Assembly: GCA_049115695.1 (NCBI GenBank)
Contig: JAGDZR010000015.1
Coordinates: 61,825-125,824, forward strand
Direction of reading: 5' to 3'
From: JAGDZR01 sp049115695
GTDB lineage: Bacteria; Bacteroidota; Bacteroidia; Cytophagales; Cyclobacteriaceae
Length of the DNA: 64,000 nt
Both the position numbers and the translations under genes were made by a program. Positions within the stretch are counted from its first letter, which is position 1. Every line of letters begins with the position of its first letter. Under the pieces are notes generated by a model. The model saw only the letters and a list, made by a program, of their open reading frames with translations. It searched no databases and was not told the DNA's origin. This document shows, piece after piece, positions 42,749 to 51,417 of the stretch.

Positions 42749-43204
42749 TCAGTTTGCTACCGTTATCGGGGTTGATTTTCCTTTACCAAGTGTTTTTACT
42801 CCAACTACCAGAAGGCCGAGTACGACTGCTCCGCCTACTATGTATAATTCAATCGGCTTTTTGTCTTGTGGTGGTGGATTCTGACCATTAAGCCCCACTT
42901 GAAAATTGGCTTGTCCAGGGGTTGCTGTGTTTTGAGTCTGGGCTGTGGAGTCCCCACGAAAGATTCCCACCAAATTTCCAACTGATCCGGTGACTCCTTC
43001 GAGTCCGCCATTGCTCTTGAAAAAGTTCCCAATACCTTTCCCAAACTGACTTCTATTTTTTCTTTTCTCAGCTACATAGTCCGCTGTTTTGATCGTTACT
43101 TTCTTGGGGTTTTTCTCCTTCTTAGAACCCCACCACTCGTCATATTCATAGAATGAATCACTGTCATCGAGTCCAACTATATTTTCGGTTTCACCTGCAA
43201 TCAT
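42749..43204 (-). CDS. C-tail-anchored protein with acidic-aromatic-KK leader (151 aa)
   Basis: The N-terminus carries DDSDSFYEYDEWWGSKKEKN, an acidic stretch running into aromatic residues and a KK-basic segment. Two other proteins of the operon share this layout (43488-44141 and 44174-44578). A Gly/Ser-rich region (GSVGNLVGIFRGD) follows, and a C-terminal helix ELYIVGGAVVLGLLVVGVKT anchors it. Start and stop are within a few bases of the neighbours. Function unknown. Confidence 0.6.
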   Translation of the reverse strand: MIAGETENIVGLDDSDSFYEYDEWWGSKKEKNPKKVTIKTADYVAEKRKNRSQFGKGIGNFFKSNGGLEGVTGSVGNLVGIFRGDSTAQTQNTATPGQANFQVGLNGQNPPPQDKKPIELYIVGGAVVLGLLVVGVKTLGKGKSTPITVAN

Positions 43205-43216
43205 TGTTTGCTGTAT

Positions 43217-43450
43217 TTATATCACGTACATTATTCTAAGGGTGGTCTGGTCAGTGACCTCATAGGGTACTGCCACATATCCCTTGCCTACAAATGGGTA
43301 GCTTTTTGCTTCGCCTGCGGAGAGCGCTACATCATTTACCAGGGCTTCCTGATTTCCCACATTTTTGATTGAGGCAAAGAGGAAACCGCCGGGTATTTCT
43401 CCGTTGGTATCCGTTACATCTTCCTCCGTTATATTGGCAAGAATGTCCAT
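43217..43450 (-). CDS. Small beta-rich structural protein (77 aa)
   Basis: The start at 43450 (MDILANITEEDVTDTNGEIP) is preferred because the frame upstream overlaps the preceding gene and has no signal. The sequence GGFLFASIKNVGNQEALVND then AGEAKSYPFVGKGYVAVPYE suggests a small beta sandwich related in pattern to 33231-33728. No membrane helix. It may be a minor capsid or decoration protein. Confidence 0.5.
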   Translation of the reverse strand: MDILANITEEDVTDTNGEIPGGFLFASIKNVGNQEALVNDVALSAGEAKSYPFVGKGYVAVPYEVTDQTTLRIMYVI

Positions 43451-43487
43451 TGCTTCTTGTTTTAATTGGCACTTAAGTGCTTTTTGG

Positions 43488-44141
43488 TTACTGACTGTTT
43501 TTGTTACTGACGACCATGTAGACGACCAGCCCACCTCCAAGGAGTACACCCATTGCGATTAGACCTTTGGTAGATAGCAGTAGGTTCTTTTCTTCAATTG
43601 TTCCTTCTTTCGCTGGTGTTTCTGACTGGTGCTTGGTTGCTGCTATGTGTTCTTCCATCTTCGCCTTGGATTGCGACGGAGCGTTTTTGGCGGCTCTGCG
43701 ACTACCAGGCTTCTTGGTTGTGGTCTCTCTTGCTTGCGTTTCTGATGCTGGTTTTTTCGGCGTTTCTGATAGCGCATCTACTTGAGTTCTTGGTTTTACC
43801 TGTGAGCTGGAGCTTGTGGCTTTCTTCTTTTTCTTCGCCTTTTTCTCCTTAGCCATCTGAGCAAGTGCCAATGCACGATGTGCAGGGCTTAAAGCAAGAA
43901 GTCCATTCCTTGTGTTTTTACCTACCCATCTTCTGGTCTTCCTAAACGCTTTGCTTTTGGCGGCCTTCTTTCCTTTGTATATCAGATTGACCCCAGGAGT
44001 AAGCATCGTCTTACCTCTTATGGCTCTCTTGCCAAATCTTCTGACCCTGCGCCTGGATTTCTTGCTGAAGAATTCATCTTCATCATCTACAGGTTGTAGG
44101 TACTCATCGTAATATTCTTCTAATGGTTCTAAATCAATCAT
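43488..44141 (-). CDS. Arginine/lysine-rich C-tail-anchored membrane protein (217 aa)
   Basis: An acidic N-terminus (EEYYDEYLQPVDDEDE) runs into FFSKKSRRRVRRFGKRAIRG, then a long Lys/Ser/Thr-rich, probably disordered region (RTQVDALSETPKKPASETQA). A C-terminal transmembrane helix LIAMGVLLGGGLVVYMVVSN completes it. The basic region could bind nucleic acid or phospholipid heads. Shares the acidic-aromatic-KK leader with two neighbours. Confidence 0.65.
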   Translation of the reverse strand: MIDLEPLEEYYDEYLQPVDDEDEFFSKKSRRRVRRFGKRAIRGKTMLTPGVNLIYKGKKAAKSKAFRKTRRWVGKNTRNGLLALSPAHRALALAQMAKEKKAKKKKKATSSSSQVKPRTQVDALSETPKKPASETQARETTTKKPGSRRAAKNAPSQSKAKMEEHIAATKHQSETPAKEGTIEEKNLLLSTKGLIAMGVLLGGGLVVYMVVSNKNSQ

Positions 44142-44173
44142 CCTTGAGGTCTTTCATCACTTACTAATCGGCT

Positions 44174-44578
44174 CTACTTAACAGGTATGTCGACAACTTT
44201 TTTCTTCTTCTTACTGGATATAAAATATCCTCCAACAAGCAGGACACCCAATACGATATAGAGCACATTTCCACCCATTCCCGCTTGCTGCGTATTGGGT
44301 CTTTGTGCATTTAACTGCGCATTCTGCGGTACACCTGAATCTCCGCCCATCATGGATTTCATGATCTCTGTTTGCGCTTTTTTGGATTCCAGATCGGCAC
44401 GATTGTGATCATTGGAGAGCTGCTTCTTTTCATTCTTCATGCGGCGTTTTTTACGCCGACCTTCTCTTCTCCGCTTTCTTCTTTTCCTTCTTCTCCGTCT
44501 GGCCTTCTTTCCGATGAAATCATCTTCTTCCTGATCTGGAAGACCTGATAATCCGAAATTGCTATTTTGAATTTTCAT
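44174..44578 (-). CDS. Arginine-rich C-tail-anchored membrane protein (134 aa)
   Basis: The start at 44578 overlaps the upstream stop (ATGA). Residues 1-30 include LPDQEEDDFIGKKARRRRRK, the same acidic-aromatic-KK leader, followed by a dense Arg/Lys block (KRRKRRREGRRKKRR, about 30-45), a helical linker, and a C-terminal helix NVLYIVLGVLLVGGYFISSK with a KKKKK stop. It fits nucleic-acid or membrane packaging inside a particle. Confidence 0.65.
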   Translation of the reverse strand: MKIQNSNFGLSGLPDQEEDDFIGKKARRRRRKRRKRRREGRRKKRRMKNEKKQLSNDHNRADLESKKAQTEIMKSMMGGDSGVPQNAQLNAQRPNTQQAGMGGNVLYIVLGVLLVGGYFISSKKKKKVVDIPVK

Positions 44579-45159
44579 GTGATAGTATTTCTGGTTACTG
44601 ATGGGGGCACGGACTTTGTCTGCTGACTGATTAAATACCAACCCACTATGGCTATAGCAATGCCTGCTCCAGCCAGCTTTAACATTTTTTCCTGATGAAG
44701 CTGCGCTTTCCCTGATTGAGCGTCCATCGCCTGCTGCGTTTCTTTTGACGCTTTATAGGCGAGCATGGCTTGCAGGGTTTGCTGCCTCGCCTGGTCTTTA
44801 AGTGCTCCGCTTTGAGCCCTTGCCGCTTTCGCCTGTTGTTTTGCTCCAAATACTCCAGCCACGGAACCAACTGCTCCTGCTATTGCGCCTACAAATGAGT
44901 CGTTTGGCTCAGCTACCTCAGATTCCAGCATTTTAGAAAGGTCAGTTTGAAATGCCTTGTTGCCAACTTCGAAGGCGTTGATAAGCTTCCCAATCATTTC
45001 TTGGCCACTTGCTTTGGGTGAGACCGGAATGGCGTGTTTGTTCAGGAGTCTAACCACCCGATCAGGGTAGTCAACAATGAAAACCCCTAATAGCTCAAAA
45101 AACGATTTGAACTTCTTGGGAAGCCTTTTGGGTAGTGGTTGTTGAATGATTCTTACCAT
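44575..45159 (-). CDS. Membrane protein with Ala/Gln-rich coiled region (194 aa)
   Basis: The N-terminus (KSFFELLGVFIVDYPDRVVR) begins a folded region of about 75 residues. A hydrophobic Gly-rich helix (AIAGAVGSVAGVFG, about 90-104) and a Gln/Ala-rich region (QAKAARAQSGALKDQARQQT) follow. A C-terminal transmembrane helix LAGAGIAIAIVGWYLISQQT ends it. The four-base overlap with 44174-44578 and one-base overlap with 45159-45803 support coupled expression. The Ala/Gln-rich part recalls pilot or penetration proteins of phages, only weakly. Confidence 0.6.
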   Translation of the reverse strand: MVRIIQQPLPKRLPKKFKSFFELLGVFIVDYPDRVVRLLNKHAIPVSPKASGQEMIGKLINAFEVGNKAFQTDLSKMLESEVAEPNDSFVGAIAGAVGSVAGVFGAKQQAKAARAQSGALKDQARQQTLQAMLAYKASKETQQAMDAQSGKAQLHQEKMLKLAGAGIAIAIVGWYLISQQTKSVPPSVTRNTIT

Positions 45160-45803
45160 CAGGAGGCCGTTTTGACTTGAATGGTAGAACCGATCAAAAC
45201 GCCTGAAACAAGGACAAGTCCAAGTATGACTACAGCTTCTTTTGGTCGAACAGTGAACCCCTCTTTTATGCGGTCTTTCGCATCATCGTCATCCGCTTTT
45301 TTTGCTGATCCTTCTTTTTTTCTTATGCGAAGCTCATTCCAGATCATGCGGACTTCATCAGCTAGATTTTCGTCTTCAGGTTTACTATTGGCCTTCTTTA
45401 CGGTATTCTTATAAAGCGTATCAAGTTCCTCGATGCTTCTGTCGGCGAGTTGTCCAAGGAATTCGGCCTGGCTTCCTCCTGTGTATGAAAAATGCCCACA
45501 GGTATGGCATGCTTTATCCTCGGCGTTATAGGAGTGGCTGCTGCAAGCTCCACAGTAGTTGCTTTCCTGCGATGTGGATAGTGCTAAAATGGCCTTTTTG
45601 TCTGGGTGTATGGCCAGTAGTTCTTTAACTACGGCTCGTCTTCTTTTTCTTACCAGTTCCTTGGTGACACTTAGGAGGTCATGAATATGCTGAGGTGGTT
45701 CATAACCTGATTTTCTAAGTAGCCTTCTTACCAGATGTGGATTGCTATATACGATATAAGCAATTCGGTTTTGTGCATGTTTTGATCTTTTTGTGGTGTG
45801 CAT
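45159..45803 (-). CDS. C-tail-anchored protein with zinc-ribbon-like Cys cluster (214 aa)
   Basis: Residues about 84-110 carry CGACSSHSYNAEDKACHTCG, two CxxC pairs spaced like a zinc ribbon. The N-terminus has a basic helical region (SNPHLVRRLLRKSGYEP) similar in style to the next gene (44575-45159). A C-terminal helix AVVILGLVLVSGVLIGSTIQ anchors it. The start lies 26 bp below a terminator hairpin, so it is the first gene of the next transcriptional segment. Confidence 0.65.
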   Translation of the reverse strand: MHTTKRSKHAQNRIAYIVYSNPHLVRRLLRKSGYEPPQHIHDLLSVTKELVRKRRRAVVKELLAIHPDKKAILALSTSQESNYCGACSSHSYNAEDKACHTCGHFSYTGGSQAEFLGQLADRSIEELDTLYKNTVKKANSKPEDENLADEVRMIWNELRIRKKEGSAKKADDDDAKDRIKEGFTVRPKEAVVILGLVLVSGVLIGSTIQVKTAS

Positions 45804-45828
45804 ATTACCTCATATTGGTTAACCAAAA

Positions 45829-45862
45829 ACAGCCAAAGTGAGCATGACTCGACTTTGGCTGT
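45829..45862 (-). terminator. Strong hairpin between candidate major structural gene and rest of operon
   Basis: ACAGCCAAAGT (45829-45839) pairs perfectly with ACTTTGGCTGT (45852-45862), 12-nt loop. Read on the minus strand, the stem is followed directly by TTTTTGG. This is a good intrinsic terminator between the 299-aa structural protein gene and the next gene. It would make the 299-aa product a separate, more abundant transcript. The 12-bp palindrome TTGGTTAACCAA at 45815-45826 follows. Confidence 0.7.
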
Positions 45863-45892
45863 CTATTTTACAAAGCCTGATTATCGTAGATT

Positions 45893-46792
45893 TTACCTTC
45901 TTCTACTTCTTCTTCTCAGAAATGGACGTCTTCTCGAACGTCCTCTTCTGGGTCTCTTAGACCTCCGTCTCACGACTCTTCTGGATGTCGGTCTTGAGCG
46001 TCTTCTTGAAGCTTGTCGCTTCTTCTTTTGAATGAGATCAAGCTGTGGCAAACCTGTAGGTCTTGGTGTTGTAGATAGTTCTGCAACATTCTGTCCTTTG
46101 AGCAAGTTGCCCATGTTTGCTCTGGCTTTGATCGTGAATGTGAACACCACGGTCACGCCATCCTTGACGATAAATCGAATGGAGTCTTGTCCGGTCACAT
46201 CAGCCTCAAAATCTTGAGAATCCACGAGCTGAGAGGTGAAATTCTGAGGGCTTGTGGCATTTCTTGGTTGCCATACTCTAACAGAATTTGAACCTGTTGC
46301 CGTCCTTCGAGTCACCTTCAACACATTGTCGAACTGGAGGGGATCACTCACAGACATCTTCATACCTGCTATCTTGAAAGGGTTAGCTTTCGATTCCTCT
46401 CTCACTTCCTTATGACTGGACTCTGCTACGGTTACCGTCACTCCGGCGGCCTGTGCAGCTCCTTCATTTCCGCCAAATACGATAGCCTCTGCTGCTGCTC
46501 CACTTGTATTGGTCACGACTATGGTAAGTGTTCGATCATTGGGATCGATGCGACCAACGGATGCACTCTTATAGCTGTCGTACTCATCACTATAATCATC
46601 ATCATCCATCGCTGGCAAGTATTCTATTTCCTCGAATTCCTCGTCATCGTCGTAATCGTCTTCCATGCCGTCAAATCCCGTATCGAACTCATCTTCGTCA
46701 TCGTAGAATTCGTCTTCGTAATCTTCATCGTAATCGTCGTAACGATCTTCAGCATCTTCCTCGAAGTGCTCTAATTCATCTTCGTAATCCAT
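45893..46792 (-). CDS. Candidate major structural (capsid-like) protein: acidic head, beta core, Arg-rich tail (299 aa)
   Basis: The N-terminal ~75 residues are extremely acidic (EDELEHFEEDAEDRYDDYDE). The middle 80-225 is beta-rich (LTIVVTNTSGAAAEAIVFGG, then FDNVLKVTRRTATGSNSVRV and SIRFIVKDGVTVVFTFTIKA). The last 45 residues are almost pure Arg/Ser/Lys (RQASRRRSRPTSRRVVRR). No membrane helix. Separation from the downstream operon by a strong terminator implies high dosage. A capsid-like protein whose basic tail contacts DNA and whose acidic head faces out is my hypothesis. A nucleoid-like surface protein is the main alternative. Confidence 0.6.
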   Translation of the reverse strand: MDYEDELEHFEEDAEDRYDDYDEDYEDEFYDDEDEFDTGFDGMEDDYDDDEEFEEIEYLPAMDDDDYSDEYDSYKSASVGRIDPNDRTLTIVVTNTSGAAAEAIVFGGNEGAAQAAGVTVTVAESSHKEVREESKANPFKIAGMKMSVSDPLQFDNVLKVTRRTATGSNSVRVWQPRNATSPQNFTSQLVDSQDFEADVTGQDSIRFIVKDGVTVVFTFTIKARANMGNLLKGQNVAELSTTPRPTGLPQLDLIQKKKRQASRRRSRPTSRRVVRRRSKRPRRGRSRRRPFLRRRSRRR

Positions 46793-46877
46793 CTAACTAA
46801 ATTTTTTGATTAGTGAAATATTGAGGAGAGGGTCAGGCTCACTGGAGAACCCAATGAACTGACTAGCTACTGACTCC

Positions 46878-47036
46878 TCATTTTTTGGGTTGAGTTGTCT
46901 CCTTTTTTGTCTCTTTTTTAGACTTTTCCTTGTTTAGCATGGGGGCTACTACCCATGTGCCAGCGGCGACTCCAGCGAGTAGAGCGGCACCACATATTGC
47001 CCATTGCATCCAAGCGAGATCTTTTCCTTCTGCCAT
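46878..47036 (-). CDS. Small single-helix membrane protein (52 aa), first gene of operon
   Basis: ATG at 47036 to TGA at 46878-46880. N-terminal helix (WMQWAICGAALLAGVAAGTW, about 9-28), then a Lys/Thr-rich tail (KEKSKKETKKETTQPKK). It leads the minus-strand operon and precedes the candidate major structural gene by 85 bp. Its divergent neighbour is the 55-aa membrane protein at 47269-47436. Confidence 0.6.
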   Translation of the reverse strand: MAEGKDLAWMQWAICGAALLAGVAAGTWVVAPMLNKEKSKKETKKETTQPKK

Positions 47037-47268
47037 TGTTTAAGTATTTGATTTGAACTCCTTTTTTCGAGGGTCTTTAAACCCTTGGACTCGCAAGGTG
47101 AGTCTGGATGGAAGTGAGGACAAGGACGATTTTTGTACCTTGGTGGCAATACAGCTTGTGACATAAACCGAGGAGATACCATTAATGGGAATGGGGAAAC
47201 ATTGAAGTATCTGTGATACTTTAGTGAGGATTTGTGTCTATTTGCAGAATACTTTCAATACCCTACCA

Positions 47269-47436
47269 ATGACTGAATTAGAGAAAATACAGAGGAAAAG
47301 ACGGTTTTGGCTATGGTTCTTTTTTACCCTCTTGTTCGAGGCTGTGTGCTTCTATAGTGGATATGAAATAGGTAAGATCCAATACGAGCCTCAAGAAGTA
47401 AAAATGGCTGATGCACAAATACACTATAAGCAATAA
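47269..47436 (+). CDS. Small single-helix membrane protein (55 aa), paralogue of 61128-61295
   Basis: The start at 47269 (MTELEKIQRKRRFWLWFFFT) is preferred over the Met 15 codons earlier because the same start is kept in the paralogue. A basic N-terminus RKRR precedes one transmembrane helix (LFEAVCFYSGYEIGK) and a short polar tail. It is divergent from the 28-gene operon and has a strong terminator overlapping its stop codon. Function unknown. Confidence 0.65.
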   Translation: MTELEKIQRKRRFWLWFFFTLLFEAVCFYSGYEIGKIQYEPQEVKMADAQIHYKQ

Positions 47437-47463
47437 GGCCACTCATTAGATATGAGCGGCCTT
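47435..47463 (+). terminator. Intrinsic terminator overlapping stop of small membrane gene
   Basis: AAGGCC (47435-47440), then CTCAT after one base, pair with ATGAG and GGCCTT (47458-47463) around a 5-nt loop, followed by a TTCT tract. It shares the stop codon of the 55-aa gene and probably ends its transcript. Its symmetry may also stop transcription from the convergent protease gene at 47516. Confidence 0.7.
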
Positions 47464-47515
47464 TTCTAATATTTAATGGATATAGGTTTAAGTTGTCAAA
47501 CCTTTTGAATAACCA

Positions 47516-50500
47516 TTACTTTTTGAAAACCTTTAATGTCTCAAGTACTTTTCCTTTTGGCGAGTATAGATTAATAAAGTACAGTCCATGACCGCCAACT
47601 ATACCAATCAACTTGACATCACCAGATTCCCCGACGTTCAAAGCCTGACTATAGACTAAGCTTCCTGCACTATCAAAAACGCGAACGAAATCAACGGTCT
47701 CCATTATTTGTCCTCCAGAAATTGTAATCTCATTTTCGAATGGGTTAGGGTACACTTGAACAGGGTTAGGGCTAGGAGTGTTTACAATTTGACTTTCATT
47801 CTGCTCAACACCTCTGAGACCAGATGTAGCTATATGAGAACATTTTGCATTTAGGACAACTCCATTGGACAAACCAACGAATGGTGATCTCATACTGACA
47901 TCTGCTATCATGGGAGCAGAATTATTGGCAGGTAGCGAGTAAAGTATCGTTCCATTCTTCTTAAAATTGACATTTGATCCAACTCTTTCAAGTTTCAGTA
48001 TATCTCCTGTATTGTAACTGCCAAGTCTCTTCCTATAGCTTCCTCTCTGATATGCATGCAAAATACCTGAAGCCGTGAACATCGCGAAGTCTATCGTTCT
48101 GAAGTCTTGATCATCATTGGAATATGATAAACCATACATGACCTGCCCTCTATTGGGTACTTCAAATTCAACGAACCCATCTTTATTCGCAGGTATTACA
48201 TTCAATGATGCTCCTCCCGAATTCCAATCATTAACCATAGAACTTTTCACCAAAGATTGACCATGCTGAAATGCATTTACCTTGTCCGTCCAAGTTATAG
48301 GATATCTCTTTGGTTCTATGTCCACATCGATCTTCAGAGTTAGATCATAGGACTGACCCTCATTGCTTTCTAATACGATGTAGTATTTGCCAGGGGAAAG
48401 TGTTCTATGAATGAACGCATGTCCTCCGTTTTGGCAATTAGAGCCATAATCCTGAAAACCGACAATAGGTTGGCCATCGGCATTCAGTAGGTGTAGAACA
48501 GTGTTGGAAATGGTTGGGAAGTCACAGGTAGAAATATCAATTTCCGACTCGAATTGCAAGTCAAATTTGAAAAACACATCATCAGTACTTTGATTGTATG
48601 GGCTATTAAAGTTATTACCATATCTGTAAAACGGATTAGTGTTTCTTGATGATGTATAGGAATAATCTTCCGAAATGCTTCCTCCAGCAATTGTTCCTAA
48701 GTCGACAGGATTTTCTATTGAGTGCCCTTTTGGTGGGATTCTACCTTCTCTATGAACATATATAGGCTCACTTTTAGGCCCGACTCCAGCACTATTAACG
48801 CCTGCAACCCAAACGGCGTAACTGACATATCTCAAACCACCAGCAGGTAAGCTGTAATTTTTTTCTGTGGTCGTGACATAATTTGCATTAGTAGGATCAG
48901 GGTCATAATCGTAATAGATTCTATAGGAATCTGCTCCTGCACCTACATATGACAGATTTATAGACGACTGATTTACCACCTCATGTGAATAAATTATTGG
49001 AGGATTTGGCTTGAATGGTACAGAGATCTCCAGTGTGTAAGTATGTGTAAATCCGTCGTTGTCTCTGGCTGTTAAAATCACCTCTCCCATAATATTATTG
49101 TCACTATCTCTATTCCAATTTCGAGTTGGCAGGTTGTTTGGAAAAGTGTGTGTCCACGTGGTGAAATCACTACCACCAGGGTTAATATTTTTAGAAGCAA
49201 CCAAGTGCTCACCTTCGCTATGGAAAAGCTTGATTTTCCAATTGAAGGACAGTGCGTAGTCTCCATATGGCCACTCATCGGTGAATCTACCCTTATAAGT
49301 GTATCTGGTGCCTCTGTTTATTACTTTTGGCCAGCCTTTTGGATCGGTAATTTTGACTCTGTCTTCAATGCCAACTACTATACCATCATTCAATGCTAGT
49401 GCCTCATCGACATTCAATATATTGCTCGGAAGGCTTGTTTGAAATAAAATATCTTTTATCTGAAAATGAGTAAAGTTTTCTTGTCTTTCAACATTCCATT
49501 TTTGAAGCAGTAATGCGGCAGCACCTGATACAAAAGCAGCAGACATGCTTGTTCCTGCTTTGTGTACATATTTGGCATCACTAGCATTCATTATACTCTC
49601 ATCTGTAGAATTTACTGCTTTAGCAGAAGCAATGAATGCACCCGGAGCTTTTAGATCTGGTTTATTTAGACCTGATCGAGTTGGCCCAGGACTTGAGAAC
49701 CAGCTAGTTGTTCCTAAGCTATAACCACCAGCAGTTGTGCCAAGGCTAGGCCAGGTGTTCTTTGTGTTTATCGAACCAACAGTAATTACATTATGAGCAT
49801 TTCCAGGTTCAGAAATGATGTTTCGATTAGAAAAAGAAGTGCTTGAAAAGTATGCAGGAGTTGCAGGTGTGGAGATAACATAAGCATCCCATTCTGCCCC
49901 GTTCCCATTTAAGGTAACTCTCCAGTTTCCGTGAGGAATCCAATCGTCTACAACTCCGTTTCCATCTGAATCAAAGTCATTAATGGTAATAAATATTTGA
50001 TCATCAGTGCCATTATATACAAAGTCTTCTCCGTCATTGTTTATAAAAATGAACCCTTCAGGAGTGTCTTCAGAAGCAAAAAATTCTCCCTTTTGAATTG
50101 GTCCATACTCTACACCACCTGGGCTTCTTAGTGTTACTGAATAATTGTGTCCGGGCTGAGTGTAGATTTCTAAAAAGACATGACCTTTTTCCGTTCTCTT
50201 TCTGTCTATTGCAAATACTTTAGTGGCCGTTCCGGTAGCGTCTGCATGTATCCTGTTTTCTGGCTCCAAACGTGATGCAGAGTTTGAAGAAATATATCCA
50301 TCATTTCCAGCAGATTTCACTACAATTCTTCCAGAACCGAGTGAAATATCGTTTGCTACTTCATTTATGGCTCTTTCTAATAGACTTGTTCCATTTCTAG
50401 GGCCACCTTCTGCGCCCAAGCTTAAATTTACCACCCAAGGTTTTCCCGCATCTTTGGCTTTTTTCGCGATATAGGCTATTCCATCAATCACACTATCTAC

Positions 50501-51355
50501 AAAGACTGGATGCTTCTCTAGATTTGTTCCAAAAGCTTGCTTGTAAGCTACCATGATAATATCAGCTTCTGGTGCTACACCGACATAGGGAGTAACACCA
50601 CTCGCACCCCTGCCATTTCCAGCAGCAATACCTGCTACATGAGTACCATGAGTTTTGAAACCGGCTCCTGATCGATCCAAATGAGTGCATTGCTCATTAT
50701 TAATATGAGAAGCATTCCACTCTTGACCATAGTTAAATCCTGAAGGGGGATTATCACCGTCTTTTGCCTGATCCCAAATATGTAATATCCTGGTATCCCC
50801 ATTTGTTTTTTGGAAGGATGGATGAGTGATATCTATGCCTGTATCGACAATGCCGATAATCACCCCATTTCCACGGTAGCTGTGGTTGTTGAATGCCTCG
50901 CCCAGATCAATAGCTTCTCTTGCAGCATCTAATTCAGGTTTAAGAGCTCTCGACATTTCAATCTCCAAAAGCCCGTCAATACTTCTAATTTTTTCGAGAG
51001 CCTCCAGATCAAAACTGGCAGTATAGAAATTTCCAATTTTGGATCTTATGACGACTCCATGTTTTCTTAATTCACTTACATTTCCCTTGAACTCCAGAAT
51101 GCAGTGAACTTTATAACTTTCATTTTCTAACTCAATATGAAAATGATTTTTGATAGACTTTTGAAAATGATTTGTATTGGATTTGAGTTTCCTAGAATTG
51201 GAATTACCACTGCTTGATTGATTTTGTGTTAAACTCCGATATGATTGAGCAAGGTAGGGGTCTATTCTGGCTCTTCTTGATTCAGAATGTTGTGCAAAGA
51301 CCCCTAAAGTGTCAATAAAGTATAGACACAGGAGGGTTAAAACTATTTTTTTCAT
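47516..51355 (-). CDS. Secreted subtilisin-like (S8) protease with T9SS sorting domain (1279 aa)
   Basis: A signal peptide ends at about residue 21 (LGVFAQHS). A pro-region with an I9-like strand pattern precedes the S8 catalytic domain: D171 in IIGIVDTGID, H236 in THGTHVAGIA, and Ser at about 604 in AGTSMSAAFVSG. Downstream are an Fn3-like region, a pre-peptidase C-terminal-type beta domain (DDVFFKFDLQ region) and a lectin-like or sugar-binding domain. The C-terminal ~80 residues carry the T9SS signature PVQVYPNPFENEITIS and YSPKGKVLETLKVFKK. It is exported by T9SS and cell-surface attached or released. Length is far above plain subtilisins because of the added domains. Confidence 0.9.
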   Translation of the reverse strand: MKKIVLTLLCLYFIDTLGVFAQHSESRRARIDPYLAQSYRSLTQNQSSSGNSNSRKLKSNTNHFQKSIKNHFHIELENESYKVHCILEFKGNVSELRKHGVVIRSKIGNFYTASFDLEALEKIRSIDGLLEIEMSRALKPELDAAREAIDLGEAFNNHSYRGNGVIIGIVDTGIDITHPSFQKTNGDTRILHIWDQAKDGDNPPSGFNYGQEWNASHINNEQCTHLDRSGAGFKTHGTHVAGIAAGNGRGASGVTPYVGVAPEADIIMVAYKQAFGTNLEKHPVFVDSVIDGIAYIAKKAKDAGKPWVVNLSLGAEGGPRNGTSLLERAINEVANDISLGSGRIVVKSAGNDGYISSNSASRLEPENRIHADATGTATKVFAIDRKRTEKGHVFLEIYTQPGHNYSVTLRSPGGVEYGPIQKGEFFASEDTPEGFIFINNDGEDFVYNGTDDQIFITINDFDSDGNGVVDDWIPHGNWRVTLNGNGAEWDAYVISTPATPAYFSSTSFSNRNIISEPGNAHNVITVGSINTKNTWPSLGTTAGGYSLGTTSWFSSPGPTRSGLNKPDLKAPGAFIASAKAVNSTDESIMNASDAKYVHKAGTSMSAAFVSGAAALLLQKWNVERQENFTHFQIKDILFQTSLPSNILNVDEALALNDGIVVGIEDRVKITDPKGWPKVINRGTRYTYKGRFTDEWPYGDYALSFNWKIKLFHSEGEHLVASKNINPGGSDFTTWTHTFPNNLPTRNWNRDSDNNIMGEVILTARDNDGFTHTYTLEISVPFKPNPPIIYSHEVVNQSSINLSYVGAGADSYRIYYDYDPDPTNANYVTTTEKNYSLPAGGLRYVSYAVWVAGVNSAGVGPKSEPIYVHREGRIPPKGHSIENPVDLGTIAGGSISEDYSYTSSRNTNPFYRYGNNFNSPYNQSTDDVFFKFDLQFESEIDISTCDFPTISNTVLHLLNADGQPIVGFQDYGSNCQNGGHAFIHRTLSPGKYYIVLESNEGQSYDLTLKIDVDIEPKRYPITWTDKVNAFQHGQSLVKSSMVNDWNSGGASLNVIPANKDGFVEFEVPNRGQVMYGLSYSNDDQDFRTIDFAMFTASGILHAYQRGSYRKRLGSYNTGDILKLERVGSNVNFKKNGTILYSLPANNSAPMIADVSMRSPFVGLSNGVVLNAKCSHIATSGLRGVEQNESQIVNTPSPNPVQVYPNPFENEITISGGQIMETVDFVRVFDSAGSLVYSQALNVGESGDVKLIGIVGGHGLYFINLYSPKGKVLETLKVFKK

Positions 51356-51417
51356 AGGTCAGATTGTTTAGATAAGAAATAGGTTAAATAAAATTTGTGT
51401 TCGTTCTCTACATGGTT

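Noticed and set aside
43567..43852. Plus-strand frames antisense to the Lys/Ser-rich membrane protein gene
   Set aside because: Hydrophobic composition arises from the complementary Lys/Ala codons; the minus-strand frame fits the operon and has a clear C-terminal membrane helix.
46412..46800. Long plus-strand frames rich in His/Arg and Tyr/Cys
   Set aside because: They are the complement of the strongly biased acidic coding sequence of the 299-aa structural protein on the minus strand.
32093..47036. Interpretation as a type VI-like or contractile injection system
   Set aside because: No sheath, tube, baseplate or ClpV-type ATPase was seen.
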